Shown: positions 52,066-61,326, counted from the first letter of the stretch. The stretch: 64,000 nucleotides of DNA from an uncultured Porphyromonadaceae bacterium (GCA_947427285.1 CANEHE010000002.1:1-64000), one strand, 5' to 3'. Numbers and translations: made by a program. Notes: generated from the sequence alone by a model not told the origin.

Positions 52066-54555
52066 TCATACAGGGTCCACATCATAATAGACCACCGCCT
52101 GCTTCATCCGCGGATCAGAGGCCATCTCTACGTAAATCTTACGTAGAATTTCCTTGACTTTCATCATTGAAGCCTCACTTTCCACTTTAAGCATAATGGA
52201 TTGAAGATAATAGGTGGATATGCGGCTTATATAAGGTTTCTCCGGACCAAGCACGCGGCTGCCGAACACCCTCTTGAGAGCCATCGTATAGCTGACTGCG
52301 AGAGAATCAACAACAGCTGCATCCCGGTGTTTAAGATAAATGTTAATAACTCTTGTGAATGGTGGATAAGCATATTTTTCCCTATCAGCCAATTCAGACT
52401 CATAATATCGTCTGTAATCATGATCCTTCACATAACCAAGTATCTCATTCTGAGGAGATGTGGTCTGAATGATGACAGTCCCTTTATCTGACCGTCTACC
52501 TGCCCTTCCCGACACCTGTTCCAACATGTTGAAAGCTCTTTCGCCGCTACGGAAGTCTGGGAAATTGAGAAGTGTGTCGGCATTCAATACACCCACAACT
52601 CTTACTTTTTCGAAATCCAGCCCCTTTGATACCATCTGGGTGCCTACAAGGATGTCTGTCTCATTTCTTGAAAACTCCTCTATTATTTCCTGAAACGCAT
52701 CTTTGTTGCGCGTAGTGTCAAGATCCATACGACTTATATGGCGCGCCGGAAACAATTCCTGCATCTCCTCCGCAATCCGCTCCGTACCGTATCCGAAAAT
52801 ATCAATGGTGTTTTGTCCACATGCAGGACACACATTAGGAAGTTGTATCGAATGTCCGCAATAATGACATCTCAACTGCGATATATTTTTGTGGTACACA
52901 AGGGAAACATCACAATTGACACACTTGGGAGTCCATCCGCATTCATGGCATACCACTATAGGAGCGAATCCACGGCGATTCTGGAACATTATGGCCTGTG
53001 CCCCTTCCGAAAGTGCCGCATCTGTGCTTGACATCAGCTGCGACGAGACAATCCCCCTGTTAAGTTTCCGTTTCCTCTGGTCTCTCATGTCTACTATCTC
53101 GATTTCTGGAAGAACCGATCCATTAAACCGTTCGGTCAATGTCACTAACCCATACTTTCGGTTGAGAGATTTGAAATACGTCTCCACAGAGGGTGTGGCA
53201 GAGCCAAGCAATGTCTTGGCACCATGCATCGAGGCCAGGACTATCGATGTATCGCGGGCATTATATCGTGGGGCCGGATCATACTGCTTGAACGAAGGTT
53301 CATGCTCTTCATCAACAATCACCAGACCGAGGTTACGGTATGGAAGAAAAACAGATGACCGCACTCCAAGCACAAGCATCGCCTCATGAGAGGTCAGCAA
53401 CCGTTTCCATACATCCACACGCTCACTATCGGAGAATTTTGAGTGATAGACCAGAAGGCGATCGCCAAACACACGTCGTAAACGGTCTGTGAGCTGAGTG
53501 GTGAGAGAAATCTCCGGTACAAGAAAAAGCACCTGACGTCCGGAATCAAGAATACGCGAGATAAGATGAGTATATATTTCTGTTTTTCCACTGCCAGTGA
53601 TACCATGCAATAAGACAACATTATGCTCTTTGAACGAATCATCTATCTGAGCAAGAGCCTTATTCTGTGCCGGTGAAAGTTTAGCCAGAGGTTCGGTGCC
53701 AAGTTTTTTTGCATTAAACCGATTGACTGTTTTCTTATGTGTACGGAATATATTCTTATCTATAAGAGCACGGAATATACCAGGAGTAGCTCCGGATGCC
53801 TCAATCAATTGTTGACGTTCCACCTCACGTAATTCCTTCCCTTGCCTCATCCACCCGGAAAGGTCGATATAGGCAACCAGAAGTCTTTCCTGTCGGGCGG
53901 AACGTCGCACCATATCGAAAAATGAATGTAGCGATTCATGAGAGTGTCTTTCACAACACAATTCCACCACTATCTTGGTCTGAGGACGATAACAATCAAC
54001 CGTTCTTTCTGCAATCTCCACCGCACCTATATCAAGGAGCCGTTCCACTGAACGACTGAGTTTCCGCAACCCCGCGGACTTTTCCAGATCGACCATTTTC
54101 ATGCGCTTTTTTTCCTGAAGCGCAATCATGACAATAGACTCCTCATCCGAAAGAGATTCACCTTCTCCAAGGATAAAATCGGGATTAGCTGATATATATG
54201 TCTCACTCTCCACCTTAAGCCCTGACGGAAGAGCGGCCTTCATCACATCGCCAGGAGAACACAGATAGTAATCAGCAATCCATTTCCAGAACTTAAGCTG
54301 AGGATAACAAAGTACAGGTTCCGGATCAAGCATAGCCACAATCGGCTTTACTTCATATCCTGTAGGCTCATTATGATGGATATCAGTCACTATACCGGTA
54401 TAGAATCTCCTTCTGCCAAACTGAACCAATACCCGGCAGCCACGGACAAGAAACCTCTCCATATCTTCCGGAACACTATAAGTAAATGTGTCCTGAAGCG
54501 GGAGAGGCAACAATATTTCGGCATAAAAACGCCTGCCTGATTCTATTGTCATCAC
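52066..54555 (-). CDS. priA: Primosomal replication-restart helicase PriA
   Basis: An 829-residue superfamily 2 helicase that reloads the replisome at stalled forks. The N-terminal DNA-binding domain starts YAEILLPLPLQDTFTYSVPEDM. Walker A is GITGSGKT (about 318-325) and the DEEHE box follows. A zinc module with cysteine pairs spans about 537-583 (CHECGWTPKCVNCD...CHYCGHS...CPACGQ). Motifs IV-VI include ILVGTQMVSKGLDF and QVSGRAGRRSDKGTV. It lies downstream of the two barrel genes with 52 bases between; whether it shares their promoter is unclear. Confidence 0.95.
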   Translation of the reverse strand: MMTIESGRRFYAEILLPLPLQDTFTYSVPEDMERFLVRGCRVLVQFGRRRFYTGIVTDIHHNEPTGYEVKPIVAMLDPEPVLCYPQLKFWKWIADYYLCSPGDVMKAALPSGLKVESETYISANPDFILGEGESLSDEESIVMIALQEKKRMKMVDLEKSAGLRKLSRSVERLLDIGAVEIAERTVDCYRPQTKIVVELCCERHSHESLHSFFDMVRRSARQERLLVAYIDLSGWMRQGKELREVERQQLIEASGATPGIFRALIDKNIFRTHKKTVNRFNAKKLGTEPLAKLSPAQNKALAQIDDSFKEHNVVLLHGITGSGKTEIYTHLISRILDSGRQVLFLVPEISLTTQLTDRLRRVFGDRLLVYHSKFSDSERVDVWKRLLTSHEAMLVLGVRSSVFLPYRNLGLVIVDEEHEPSFKQYDPAPRYNARDTSIVLASMHGAKTLLGSATPSVETYFKSLNRKYGLVTLTERFNGSVLPEIEIVDMRDQRKRKLNRGIVSSQLMSSTDAALSEGAQAIMFQNRRGFAPIVVCHECGWTPKCVNCDVSLVYHKNISQLRCHYCGHSIQLPNVCPACGQNTIDIFGYGTERIAEEMQELFPARHISRMDLDTTRNKDAFQEIIEEFSRNETDILVGTQMVSKGLDFEKVRVVGVLNADTLLNFPDFRSGERAFNMLEQVSGRAGRRSDKGTVIIQTTSPQNEILGYVKDHDYRRYYESELADREKYAYPPFTRVINIYLKHRDAAVVDSLAVSYTMALKRVFGSRVLGPEKPYISRISTYYLQSIMLKVESEASMMKVKEILRKIYVEMASDPRMKQAVVYYDVDPV

Positions 54556-54607
54556 ATGAGCACACGATGGAAAACCTCAGAACGCTGTCTAATAGGTTGT
54601 CTAAAAT

Positions 54608-55219
54608 TCAGAAAAACCAGGCGACATTTACACCCCAATGACTTGAACGTGCACTGAAATTATCAAGTTTTATCGTTCTGATCTCATAAGTTAATCCCCA
54701 TGTATAACTTAAAGAGATCTGTAGGCGTTGGAAAAGTTCCGCTCCCACACCGGCAGCGACACCGACACTTCCCGCCGGATATTCCAAAGGAGTATGTTTC
54801 GAATGAGCCAAAGTGAAATTAAACTCGGGACCCGCATATACAAATGGGGCTATGGTGCGTTCAAGCCCTCCGAAACGCGTATATTTAAATCTCACATGAA
54901 ACGGTACGGAGAGTTGATGAAGCAATATCTTTTCATTGCCATATCCATCGCTCGACCAGACAAGCCGTTCACCGAAATTGACCCTTCCTCCATGCATGTT
55001 ATACAAAAGTCCGAAATCGATTCCAAACCCTATGCCAGGAATCATTACCTCCCCGACAAGACCTGCCTGAAAACCACTCATCCCTTTTGTCGAGACCAGA
55101 TCCTGCTTCCAGTAAAAATCGGAATATACATATCCCGCCTGAGGCCCCCACCGGAATTCTGCAGCTGCGGAAAGCGAAGCGAAAACTATGGCGGTTATTA
55201 CTAAAATACGTTTTATCAT
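54608..55219 (-). CDS. Small outer-membrane beta-barrel protein (PorT-like), downstream copy
   Basis: A 203-residue exported protein with signal peptide KRILVITAIVFASLSAAAE. Eight amphipathic strands follow, as in the OMP_b-brl_2 family: FRWGPQAGYVYSDF, GMSGFQAGLVGEVMIPGIGFGIDFGLLYN, GVAAGVGAELFQRLQISLSYTWGLTYE, ending VNVAWFF. Function unknown. It resembles the gene directly upstream in layout and motifs and is probably a tandem duplicate. Confidence 0.85.
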   Translation of the reverse strand: MIKRILVITAIVFASLSAAAEFRWGPQAGYVYSDFYWKQDLVSTKGMSGFQAGLVGEVMIPGIGFGIDFGLLYNMHGGRVNFGERLVWSSDGYGNEKILLHQLSVPFHVRFKYTRFGGLERTIAPFVYAGPEFNFTLAHSKHTPLEYPAGSVGVAAGVGAELFQRLQISLSYTWGLTYEIRTIKLDNFSARSSHWGVNVAWFF

Positions 55220-55266
55220 ATTCGGCTAAATGATGCCTTTATAAAAAATATACAAGATCAAACAAA

Positions 55267-55890
55267 TCAGAAAAGCCACGCGGCAGTAACTGTCCAATAA
55301 TTGTTTTTCACTTTAAGTTTCTGAGCATCGACAAGCCCCGAAGCCTTGAACACATTATTCATGCCGAAACCATAGCTGGCCTGCACCTGCAGATGCTTGA
55401 TCAACTCCACACCCAGACCGACATTCCATGCCACCTGGCATGTTTTTGTCTTCCAATAGTCCCACGTGTTCTTGTCAAGTTTGAAGGCGAAAGTAGGGCC
55501 GGTATAGATATAAGGTTTGATCAGACTTTCTATCGCCGGAAGTGTAAGCTTATACTTTATATTGAGAGGAATCTCTATGAAATTCTTACCGGCACTGATT
55601 TCTTTCTGTTCCATCGAGGTTTCGTCTGCGTTGATAGTGACGTAATCTCGACTATTCATGCGTGTATACATAAGCGAGAGGTCAAACCCTATGTTCACAA
55701 CCGGAATCATAACTTCAGTCATGACTCCACCGGTAAATCCAGTACGGTTTTTTGCATCGAAAAGCTCATTGCTGAAATGCAGATTGTCAACATTGAGACC
55801 GGCCTTGACACCGAAACGGATACCTGCCTCGGCGACGAAGCCGACAGAAAGCGCGACAATCGCGATAAGGACTCGTTTAAGATTTTTCAT
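55267..55890 (-). CDS. Small outer-membrane beta-barrel protein (PorT-like), upstream copy
   Basis: A 207-residue exported protein with signal peptide KRVLIAIVALSVGFVAEA. The mature part has the same barrel pattern as its neighbour: IRFGVKAGLNVDNLHF, RTGFTGGVMTEVMIPVVNIGFDLSLMYTR, NVGLGVELIKHLQVQASYGFGMNNVF, ending VTAAWLF. It lies 47 bases before the paralogue. Function unknown. Confidence 0.85.
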   Translation of the reverse strand: MKNLKRVLIAIVALSVGFVAEAGIRFGVKAGLNVDNLHFSNELFDAKNRTGFTGGVMTEVMIPVVNIGFDLSLMYTRMNSRDYVTINADETSMEQKEISAGKNFIEIPLNIKYKLTLPAIESLIKPYIYTGPTFAFKLDKNTWDYWKTKTCQVAWNVGLGVELIKHLQVQASYGFGMNNVFKASGLVDAQKLKVKNNYWTVTAAWLF

Positions 55891-55956
55891 AATGAAAAGT
55901 CAGTTTTTATCCGTGGAAAGCATAAAAGCGATGCCACAGCATAGTTTACAATGATG

Positions 55957-55985
55957 CAAAATTAATGAAAAAATCCCAATTCAAA
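55957..55985 (-). promoter_or_regulatory. Probable promoter of the barrel-protein pair
   Basis: On the minus strand TTTG (55985-55982), a 17-base spacer (shorter than usual) and TAATTTTG (55964-55957). The leader would be about 60 bases. Confidence 0.45.
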
Positions 55986-56025
55986 GCCAACGGATAGTAA
56001 ATTTTTCAATAATATACGCATGCTG

Positions 56026-56057
56026 TTTGAAAGTCCGCGCCGTATTCATTATCTTTG
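56026..56057 (+). promoter_or_regulatory. Promoter of the SufT-like/lpxH pair
   Basis: TTTG (56026-56029), a 20-base spacer and TATCTTTG (56050-56057) match the consensus. Transcription would start near 56064, so the coding start must be ATG 56079 rather than an earlier codon. Confidence 0.8.
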
Positions 56058-56078
56058 CAGCAAATTTCATCAATTATT

Positions 56079-56429
56079 ATGGACGGGACTCATATACCTT
56101 CAACAGAAGAAACCGACAAAAGTCTTGAAATAACCAGAAAAGCCATAGAGATGCTCCGGACAGTCTATGATCCCGAGATTCCAGTCAATGTATATGACCT
56201 CGGACTAATATATAAGATTGACTTCGATCCGGCAGACGGAACTCTTCATGTAGACATGACACTCACCGCTCCCGGTTGCCCGGCAGCCGATTTCATACTT
56301 GAGGATGTACGTCAGAAACTGGTCAGTATCGATGGTCCGAAAGCAGTAGACCTCAGACTTGTATTTGAGCCAACATGGACACAGGACATGATGAGTGAGG
56401 AAGCCAAATTGGAACTCGGGTTTCTCTGA
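56079..56429 (+). CDS. MIP18/SufT-like iron-sulfur assembly protein (DUF59)
   Basis: A 116-residue protein with one DUF59/MIP18 domain: AIEMLRTVYDPEIPVNVYDLGLIYKIDF (about 22-49), LHVDMTLTAPGCPAADFILEDVRQKL with the conserved Cys, and VDLRLVFEPTWTQDMMSEEAKLELGF. Stand-alone members help mature iron-sulfur proteins (SufT/PaaD class). Bacteroidetes copies often sit near suf genes; here the partner is lpxH, 11 bases downstream. Confidence 0.9.
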   Translation: MDGTHIPSTEETDKSLEITRKAIEMLRTVYDPEIPVNVYDLGLIYKIDFDPADGTLHVDMTLTAPGCPAADFILEDVRQKLVSIDGPKAVDLRLVFEPTWTQDMMSEEAKLELGFL

Positions 56430-56440
56430 CCGATGCAACG

Positions 56441-57286
56441 ATGATTGTTCCTGAGCCACAAATCCCAAACCAGGAAAAAAGATTTTCTGGCAATCGCATA
56501 TACTTTATAAGCGATCTGCATCTCGGTTCGCGTTATTTACCTGACAAGAAGAGGGCTGAACGCAATATTGTGTCATTTCTTGATTCAATATCATACGATG
56601 CGACAGAAATATATCTTTTGGGAGATATTCTTGATTACTGGTTCGAATACCGCTACGTGGTGCCACGTGGATTTGTCCGTTTTTTCGGCAAACTTGCCGA
56701 ACTGGCTGATTCCGGAGTAAAAATCACATGGTTGATAGGGAATCATGACATCTGGATTTTCGACTATCTGCCGGACGAATTAGGCATAGAAGTGGTGGAT
56801 GGTGCGCTCATCCGTAAAATGGGGGAACATATTTTTTTTCTTTCCCATGGCGACGGCATGGGTGAAAGATCATGGACGTTTCGCTTCATGCGCACATTGT
56901 TCCGCAACAAATTCTGTCAGAAGCTCTATAGTGGAATCCACCCTCGTTGGACAGTACCTTTTGCGCTTGGATGGAGCCGTAACAGCCGTCAGCAGGGACT
57001 GGCCGGGAATAACGATACTATCGGCGTAAGAAAACTTCAGGAATTTGCTGCCTCACATCATGCATCCAATCCGGAAATAGATTTCTATATCTTCGGACAT
57101 GTCCATTCACAAAGCCGCATGAAACTCCCCCCTGTCAAGGAGGGGACAGCATTTAATCACAGCATATCCGGAAATGAGACAAATACGGAAGCTGAAGTCC
57201 TCACACTTGGAGGATGGACAGATGTGTGCGATTATCTCGTCTTTGACGGCACCGAACTCCAAAGCCACAAATGGGAAAGCTCATAA
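56441..57286 (+). CDS. lpxH: UDP-2,3-diacylglucosamine diphosphatase (LpxH family)
   Basis: A 281-residue calcineurin-like phosphoesterase. The metal-binding motifs are SDLHLGS (24-30, Asp25 and His27), GDILDYWFEY (61-70), GNHD (100-103), SHGD and the late HVHS. This set matches LpxH, which cleaves UDP-diacylglucosamine to lipid X and UMP in lipid A synthesis at the inner membrane. It may be expressed from the promoter of the preceding SufT-like gene. Confidence 0.88.
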   Translation: MIVPEPQIPNQEKRFSGNRIYFISDLHLGSRYLPDKKRAERNIVSFLDSISYDATEIYLLGDILDYWFEYRYVVPRGFVRFFGKLAELADSGVKITWLIGNHDIWIFDYLPDELGIEVVDGALIRKMGEHIFFLSHGDGMGERSWTFRFMRTLFRNKFCQKLYSGIHPRWTVPFALGWSRNSRQQGLAGNNDTIGVRKLQEFAASHHASNPEIDFYIFGHVHSQSRMKLPPVKEGTAFNHSISGNETNTEAEVLTLGGWTDVCDYLVFDGTELQSHKWESS

Positions 57287-57328
57287 ATCTGTTTTACAAC
57301 ACATTTCCGAGATTTTCCTGAAATATAT

Positions 57329-57359
57329 TTTGTCAGGTCATAAAAACTCTCTACCTTTG
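57329..57359 (+). promoter_or_regulatory. Orphan promoter after lpxH
   Basis: TTTG (57329-57332), a 19-base spacer and TACCTTTG (57352-57359) match the housekeeping consensus. No protein gene follows on the plus strand; a terminator is reached about 85 bases after the predicted start. Confidence 0.7.
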
Positions 57360-57365
57360 CAGTGA

Positions 57366-57453
57366 CCTAAACAATCTTTTTTACCTTAAGATTTTTTACC
57401 TGTAGAAACTTATAAAGGGTGCGACCGTGAAGGTTATCACCCTTTGTTCTTTT
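57366..57453 (+). ncRNA. Candidate small non-coding RNA (about 88 nt)
   Basis: The predicted transcript runs from the orphan promoter to a terminator hairpin: AAAGGGTG (57414-57421) pairs with CACCCTTT (57438-57445), with an inner ACC/GGT stem, followed by GTTCTTTTC. Two direct copies of TTTTTTACCT (57377-57386 and 57392-57401) lie 15 bases apart in the unpaired 5' part. No ORF of note is inside. The hairpin may also serve as the minus-strand terminator of the BrkB gene. I cannot match it to a named RNA family. Confidence 0.5.
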
Positions 57454-57483
57454 CAAGCAGTCTATTAATTATCCATCTCAGTT

Positions 57484-58902
57484 TCATGTTTGGGCTCCTT
57501 CCGCAGAAGATGTACTTTCTATCATGACAGGGTCGGGGAGAGGCAATTCACATACGCATAAACCAGACACACCCGAATAAGCCTCCGACACCGTTTTACG
57601 GAAAATACCCAGTAAGGGAGCATACATTTTACTGAATCCGGGAATAAAGTCAGAACTTCCCATGCGATCAAGGCGACGCATGAAATCGCTTACGGACAAA
57701 TTGTCCGTATCCATTGCCGGAGCCAGACCGACCACATCCTTATCCTCAATCACGGAAAGTAAAATTCCCGCACTTTTAAGTTTATCGGCAGCATCATTTA
57801 CCAGACGTATAGGAAGATCATAATATCTGGAAAGTTCAAACCGGGTATAAGGCTTCTTGCCCTCACGGAACCGACGGAATACAAGTGCAGTGATCACCAG
57901 AGCAATCTCACGTCTATAATTGTGCGACACATCACCGACATCTCCCAGATAATTATAGGAAAATACATTCTGAAGCGAATATGTCAGCACACAACCCGAA
58001 AGCAATATAAGCCATGAAAGTTGCAGCCATATAAGCATAAGAGGAAGGAATGCAAACGATCCATATATGGCATTGTACTTGGTGACATAAATCTGTCCGT
58101 TGACAAAAAGGAGCTGAAGTATCTGGAATGAAACCGCACTCACGGCACCTGCGATAGCAGAATATTTGAATGAAACCTTTGTATTCGGAATCAGACAATA
58201 CGATAACGAGAATGCCAACCAGGCCAATACAAGCGGTGCAAGTTCAAGCAAACTATTGATCACAGGAGTAAGGAAAGGAAGTTTCAAATTATCCTGTACA
58301 ATAGTAGACATGAATATGGACGCTCCCGACGAGCATATCATCAGCACCGGAACCATCAGACAGATAGCAATGTAATCAGTAACTTTCTGCGGCAACGACC
58401 GATCTTTCCTGATACCCCATATACTATTGAAGGCCGCCTCTATATTGGACAGCAGAGACACAAGAGTCCATAACAACATTACTATCCCGATGCCGACAAA
58501 AACACCTTGTGAAGATTGTTTCAGATAAGAATCAACAAATGATATGGCCGTGGATATCGCTTTTTGCTGAGCGGGAAAATATATATATAGTTGGGACTGC
58601 ACCATATTCTGGAAGCCGAATCCCCTGCTAATTGCAAAAATAAGAGCCAATGCCGGCACAATAGCGAGTACTGTCGAATAGGTGAGAGACATCGACTTGT
58701 CTTGCAATCCCCGATCCATAAAAGAACGGACGGAAAGGTTTACGGTCTTTAAAATCCGTGTACCTATATTTTTTCGTGGATCACGCCATACACCTGTCCA
58801 GAAATATTCATATCCTTTTTTACATTTCTCATAAATCCTTGTCAACAGAGAAGACTTTTTCTCTTTATCCGGGATGTCATTATATTGGTGTTTGGATGCC
58901 AT
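57484..58902 (-). CDS. YihY/BrkB-family inner-membrane protein
   Basis: A 472-residue membrane protein. After a charged N-terminal 50 residues, six hydrophobic helices span about 75-325. Family marks are QDKSMSLTYSTVLAIVPALALIFAISRGFGF, FVGIGIVMLLWTLVSLLSNIEAAFNSIWGI and AIYGSFAFLPLMLIWLQLSWLILLSGCVLTY. A cytosolic C-terminal domain (about 335-472) with winged-helix-like sequence (YTRFELSRYYDLPIRLVNDAADKLKSAGIL) is typical of the longer members. The family was once called ribonuclease BN in error; function is not established. Confidence 0.88.
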   Translation of the reverse strand: MASKHQYNDIPDKEKKSSLLTRIYEKCKKGYEYFWTGVWRDPRKNIGTRILKTVNLSVRSFMDRGLQDKSMSLTYSTVLAIVPALALIFAISRGFGFQNMVQSQLYIYFPAQQKAISTAISFVDSYLKQSSQGVFVGIGIVMLLWTLVSLLSNIEAAFNSIWGIRKDRSLPQKVTDYIAICLMVPVLMICSSGASIFMSTIVQDNLKLPFLTPVINSLLELAPLVLAWLAFSLSYCLIPNTKVSFKYSAIAGAVSAVSFQILQLLFVNGQIYVTKYNAIYGSFAFLPLMLIWLQLSWLILLSGCVLTYSLQNVFSYNYLGDVGDVSHNYRREIALVITALVFRRFREGKKPYTRFELSRYYDLPIRLVNDAADKLKSAGILLSVIEDKDVVGLAPAMDTDNLSVSDFMRRLDRMGSSDFIPGFSKMYAPLLGIFRKTVSEAYSGVSGLCVCELPLPDPVMIESTSSAEGAQT

Positions 58903-58922
58903 AATAGATCAATTAAATAAAA

Positions 58923-58974
58923 CCGGCGCGATTTTCACACGGAGTTTGTTCTGTCCGTAAAGGGATCGCGCCGG
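58923..58974 (-). terminator. Terminator of RNase P RNA
   Basis: CCGGCGCGAT and ATCGCGCCGG form a 10-bp GC-rich stem; the 32-base loop contains a smaller ACGGA/TCCGT stem. On the minus strand TTTTATTTAA follows. It begins about 9 bases after the RNase P RNA 3' end. Confidence 0.8.
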
Positions 58975-58982
58975 ATTAGAAA

Positions 58983-59358
58983 AACAGAGGCATTATAAGC
59001 CGGGTTATGTCACGACATGCTTATGCGAATGTCGTGGTTTGTCATTTATCTGCGCCGCGCCGTTGCCGACGGGCTTTAGCAGCCTACCCCCCGACAAAGG
59101 ACGAGCAATCCTTATCTGTCGGTATACTTGGCCTTGCAACTCATAGGATGTACGTCCCGGAATGTCGCCATCCCGGCCGGTGGGCTCTTACCCCACCTTT
59201 TCACCCTTACCACATACCATACGGATGCAGCGGTCATTTTCTGTTACATTGTCCCTGCCGTCGCCGACAGCTTTCCGTTAGAAAGTATGACGCTCTGTGT
59301 TGCCCGGACTTTCCTCTCCGTCGCCTGTGCGGCGGAGCGACAAACCATGCCTCTGTTA
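58983..59358 (-). ncRNA. rnpB: RNase P RNA
   Basis: The minus strand holds the catalytic RNA of RNase P, which cuts the 5' leaders of tRNA precursors. The universal core GGAGAGGAAAGTCCGGGC lies near the 5' end (59319-59302) and the matching ATAACCCGGCTTAT near the 3' end. ACAGAGGCAT and ATGCCTCTGT close the P1 helix at the two ends. A length near 376 is usual for type A. A -7-like TATAATTTG upstream (about 59373-59365) supports the 5' end. The exact ends may be a few bases off. Confidence 0.93.
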
Positions 59359-59385
59359 TGATTTCAAATTATATCCTGAACACAC

Positions 59386-59949
59386 TCAGTCTTTCGGAAG
59401 TGTATTTCTACGTCTGCTCTTTGTCGCACCCATCTGCATGAATCCGTTCACAGCATAGACTACGAGAAAAATGCCCGTGAGTACCGTCACTATATTCTCT
59501 ATACCTTCCGGTCCGAGAAACAGAATGACAATCCCTGCAATGAATGTGAGCCAAGGCATGACATAAAACCATCTGTTCGTACCGACCACGGATGCAGCCA
59601 CTGACATGAACACAATCTGAGCCAATCCGCACAAGATCAATATGATACCCAAAGTATAGACTATGTAGCCGGCAAAAAATCCCGGCATACAGAGTAGAAT
59701 CACACCAAATACCATTCCGGCGACTCCCATCGCGACAATATACCACGGCTTGGGTACAGAACGATGTCCCTGGATGTCTTTTGCAGGAATAAGTCCATCA
59801 ACCACGGCCCAACCCGATGAACACACCAGCAATACACCGATCGCTATGACAATCCACCTGAAAAGGCCCACCTGACCGGTAAACACAAGTAGCAGCACGC
59901 CTATCACCAACGCACACAGATAAGTGAAAAAATAAGGTTTTGCTTTCAT
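59386..59949 (-). CDS. HdeD/DUF308-family membrane protein
   Basis: A 187-residue inner-membrane protein with six predicted helices in three hairpins: YFFTYLCALVIGVLLLVFTG, WIVIAIGVLLVCSSGWAVV, WYIVAMGVAGMVFGVILLCMPGFFAG, YTLGIILILCGLAQIVF, VMPWLTFIAGIVILFLGPEG and LTGIFLVVYAVNGFMQM. It matches the HdeD/DUF308 pattern; HdeD is linked to acid tolerance in E. coli, but for this copy no role is shown. It ends just before the RNase P RNA promoter. Confidence 0.82.
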   Translation of the reverse strand: MKAKPYFFTYLCALVIGVLLLVFTGQVGLFRWIVIAIGVLLVCSSGWAVVDGLIPAKDIQGHRSVPKPWYIVAMGVAGMVFGVILLCMPGFFAGYIVYTLGIILILCGLAQIVFMSVAASVVGTNRWFYVMPWLTFIAGIVILFLGPEGIENIVTVLTGIFLVVYAVNGFMQMGATKSRRRNTLPKD

Positions 59950-60111
59950 ATTGGCTTAAATCTTTTAAGTTTAGTCAGAAAGCATCGGGTATATTTCAAC
60001 TTCGTGCTTTCTGTACTAAATAAAGGCTTCAGTCATTGAAAAAGTTTAATCCCGTTATCTTCACAACATATCTTTAGTGGCATGATAATCGAATTTCCAA
60101 GTCTAAAAAAA

Positions 60112-60753
60112 TCAGGATTGATTTCCGGAAGCCAACGCTTTCGCCTTGAGAAACCGGATAATCATCTCCACAGTCTCTTCTGTGGAAAATGTCGAGGCAT
60201 CAAGAGAGAGATGGTAAGTGGACGCTTTGCCCCAGACACGTCCAGTATAATAATTATAATAACTTTCCCGCTTGCTGTCGGCCTTACGCGCAATACGCAA
60301 GGCGTCCTCGACTGTATCCGCATCCCCCCGGTCGATTATCCTCCTACATTTGTACTCCTCCGGAGCATGCAGAAAAATACTCGCCAGATTAGGAAGCTCC
60401 CGGGCGATGTAATCGGCCGTACGACCCACTATCACACACGGTCCGCGCCTGCAGATACCGGATATAACTCTGCTTTGAAGGTCGTATAAGGCATCGGGAC
60501 TTAAAGTACCCCAAAATCCGTAATCAGTAGAATTCCCCAGACTTGACCCTACAAACATACGGATGAATGATGGTCGTTTTTCATCGGCTCCGGCAAGAAT
60601 ATCCTTGTCGAATCCAAATTCCTTTGCAGCTTCGGCCAGAAGGTTCTTGTCATAATAGGGCACACCCAATCGTTCGGCCAGACTTCTGCCAACCATGCAT
60701 CCTCCGCTTCCGAACTCCCGGCCTATAACCGTCACGAAATCCTTTTCAGTCAT
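60112..60753 (-). CDS. Cytidylate-kinase-like family protein
   Basis: A 213-residue P-loop NTPase-fold protein. The N terminus VTVIGREFGSGGCMVGRSLAERLGVPYYDKNLLAEAA is the mark of the cytidylate kinase-like (AAK6-like) family. LID-type and helical regions follow (VIVGRTADYIARELPNLASIFLHAPEEYKCRRIIDR, SYYNYYTGRVWG). The loop GREFGSGG differs from the strict GxxGxGKS form, which is normal here. It is not the housekeeping Cmk; the substrate is unknown. It is divergent from the 123-residue gene. Confidence 0.82.
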   Translation of the reverse strand: MTEKDFVTVIGREFGSGGCMVGRSLAERLGVPYYDKNLLAEAAKEFGFDKDILAGADEKRPSFIRMFVGSSLGNSTDYGFWGTLSPDALYDLQSRVISGICRRGPCVIVGRTADYIARELPNLASIFLHAPEEYKCRRIIDRGDADTVEDALRIARKADSKRESYYNYYTGRVWGKASTYHLSLDASTFSTEETVEMIIRFLKAKALASGNQS

Positions 60754-60787
60754 CTCAATCGTACGTAGAGGTAGTACTTTCCAGCTG

Positions 60788-60867
60788 CAAAATTAGAGAT
60801 TTTTTACCATTAAACGAAATTATTCTCCAAAAGAGAGGCTTTCTTTGAAAGAAATTATATATTTTTG
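60788..60867. promoter_or_regulatory. Divergent -7 boxes for the kinase-like and 123-residue genes
   Basis: On the minus strand TAATTTTG (60795-60788) precedes the kinase-like gene by about 35 bases. On the plus strand TATTTTTG (60860-60867) precedes the 123-residue gene by 22 bases. Clear -33 boxes are missing on both. Confidence 0.45.
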
Positions 60868-60888
60868 CACGATTAAAAGAGACTAACA

Positions 60889-61260
60889 ATGACTGACTCT
60901 CTTAAAGATCTTGAAAATGACATTGACGGCATGGCTACGTATGACTACATTGTAAACCATGTTGAAACATGCGTTGATGTAATGCCGGCACTTATCGACA
61001 ATATGCTGAGGGCAGACTCTACCGGCCAGTTTCTCGCTTCATCGGCCAGATTTCTGGCTGCCGTAGACCGTCAGAGATTTGAGCCTTGGCTGGCTCCTCT
61101 TATTGAAGGTGCCATAGATAAGGATCGTGAACGCAAATATATCGGATCTCTCCTTGAAGCACTATGGGGACAGGATTATCAGGAAAAGGCATCGACTCTG
61201 AAAGAGACTGACAATAACTTCCGACGTATTTACAAACGGATGTTCCCGATAGGTATGTAA
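60889..61260 (+). CDS. Small conserved protein of unknown function
   Basis: A 123-residue soluble, helical protein (YDYIVNHVETCVDVMPALIDNMLRADSTGQFLASSARFLAAVDRQRFEPWLAPLIEGAIDKDRERKYIGSLLEALWG). The repeating hydrophobic pattern looks like a short alpha-helical solenoid. No signal peptide and no named family. It is 66 bases before the cyclophilin gene on the same strand and has its own -7 box. Confidence 0.75.
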   Translation: MTDSLKDLENDIDGMATYDYIVNHVETCVDVMPALIDNMLRADSTGQFLASSARFLAAVDRQRFEPWLAPLIEGAIDKDRERKYIGSLLEALWGQDYQEKASTLKETDNNFRRIYKRMFPIGM

Positions 61261-61326
61261 AGCCACTGAATATCATGGCGTATCCCGAGACACAGGATCT
61301 ATCACCAAATATATAGTTCTTTCCCA

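Noticed and set aside
59007-59441. Open reading frame of 144 codons on the plus strand
   Set aside because: It lies over the RNase P RNA gene on the other strand, and its sequence is the complement of conserved RNA helices.
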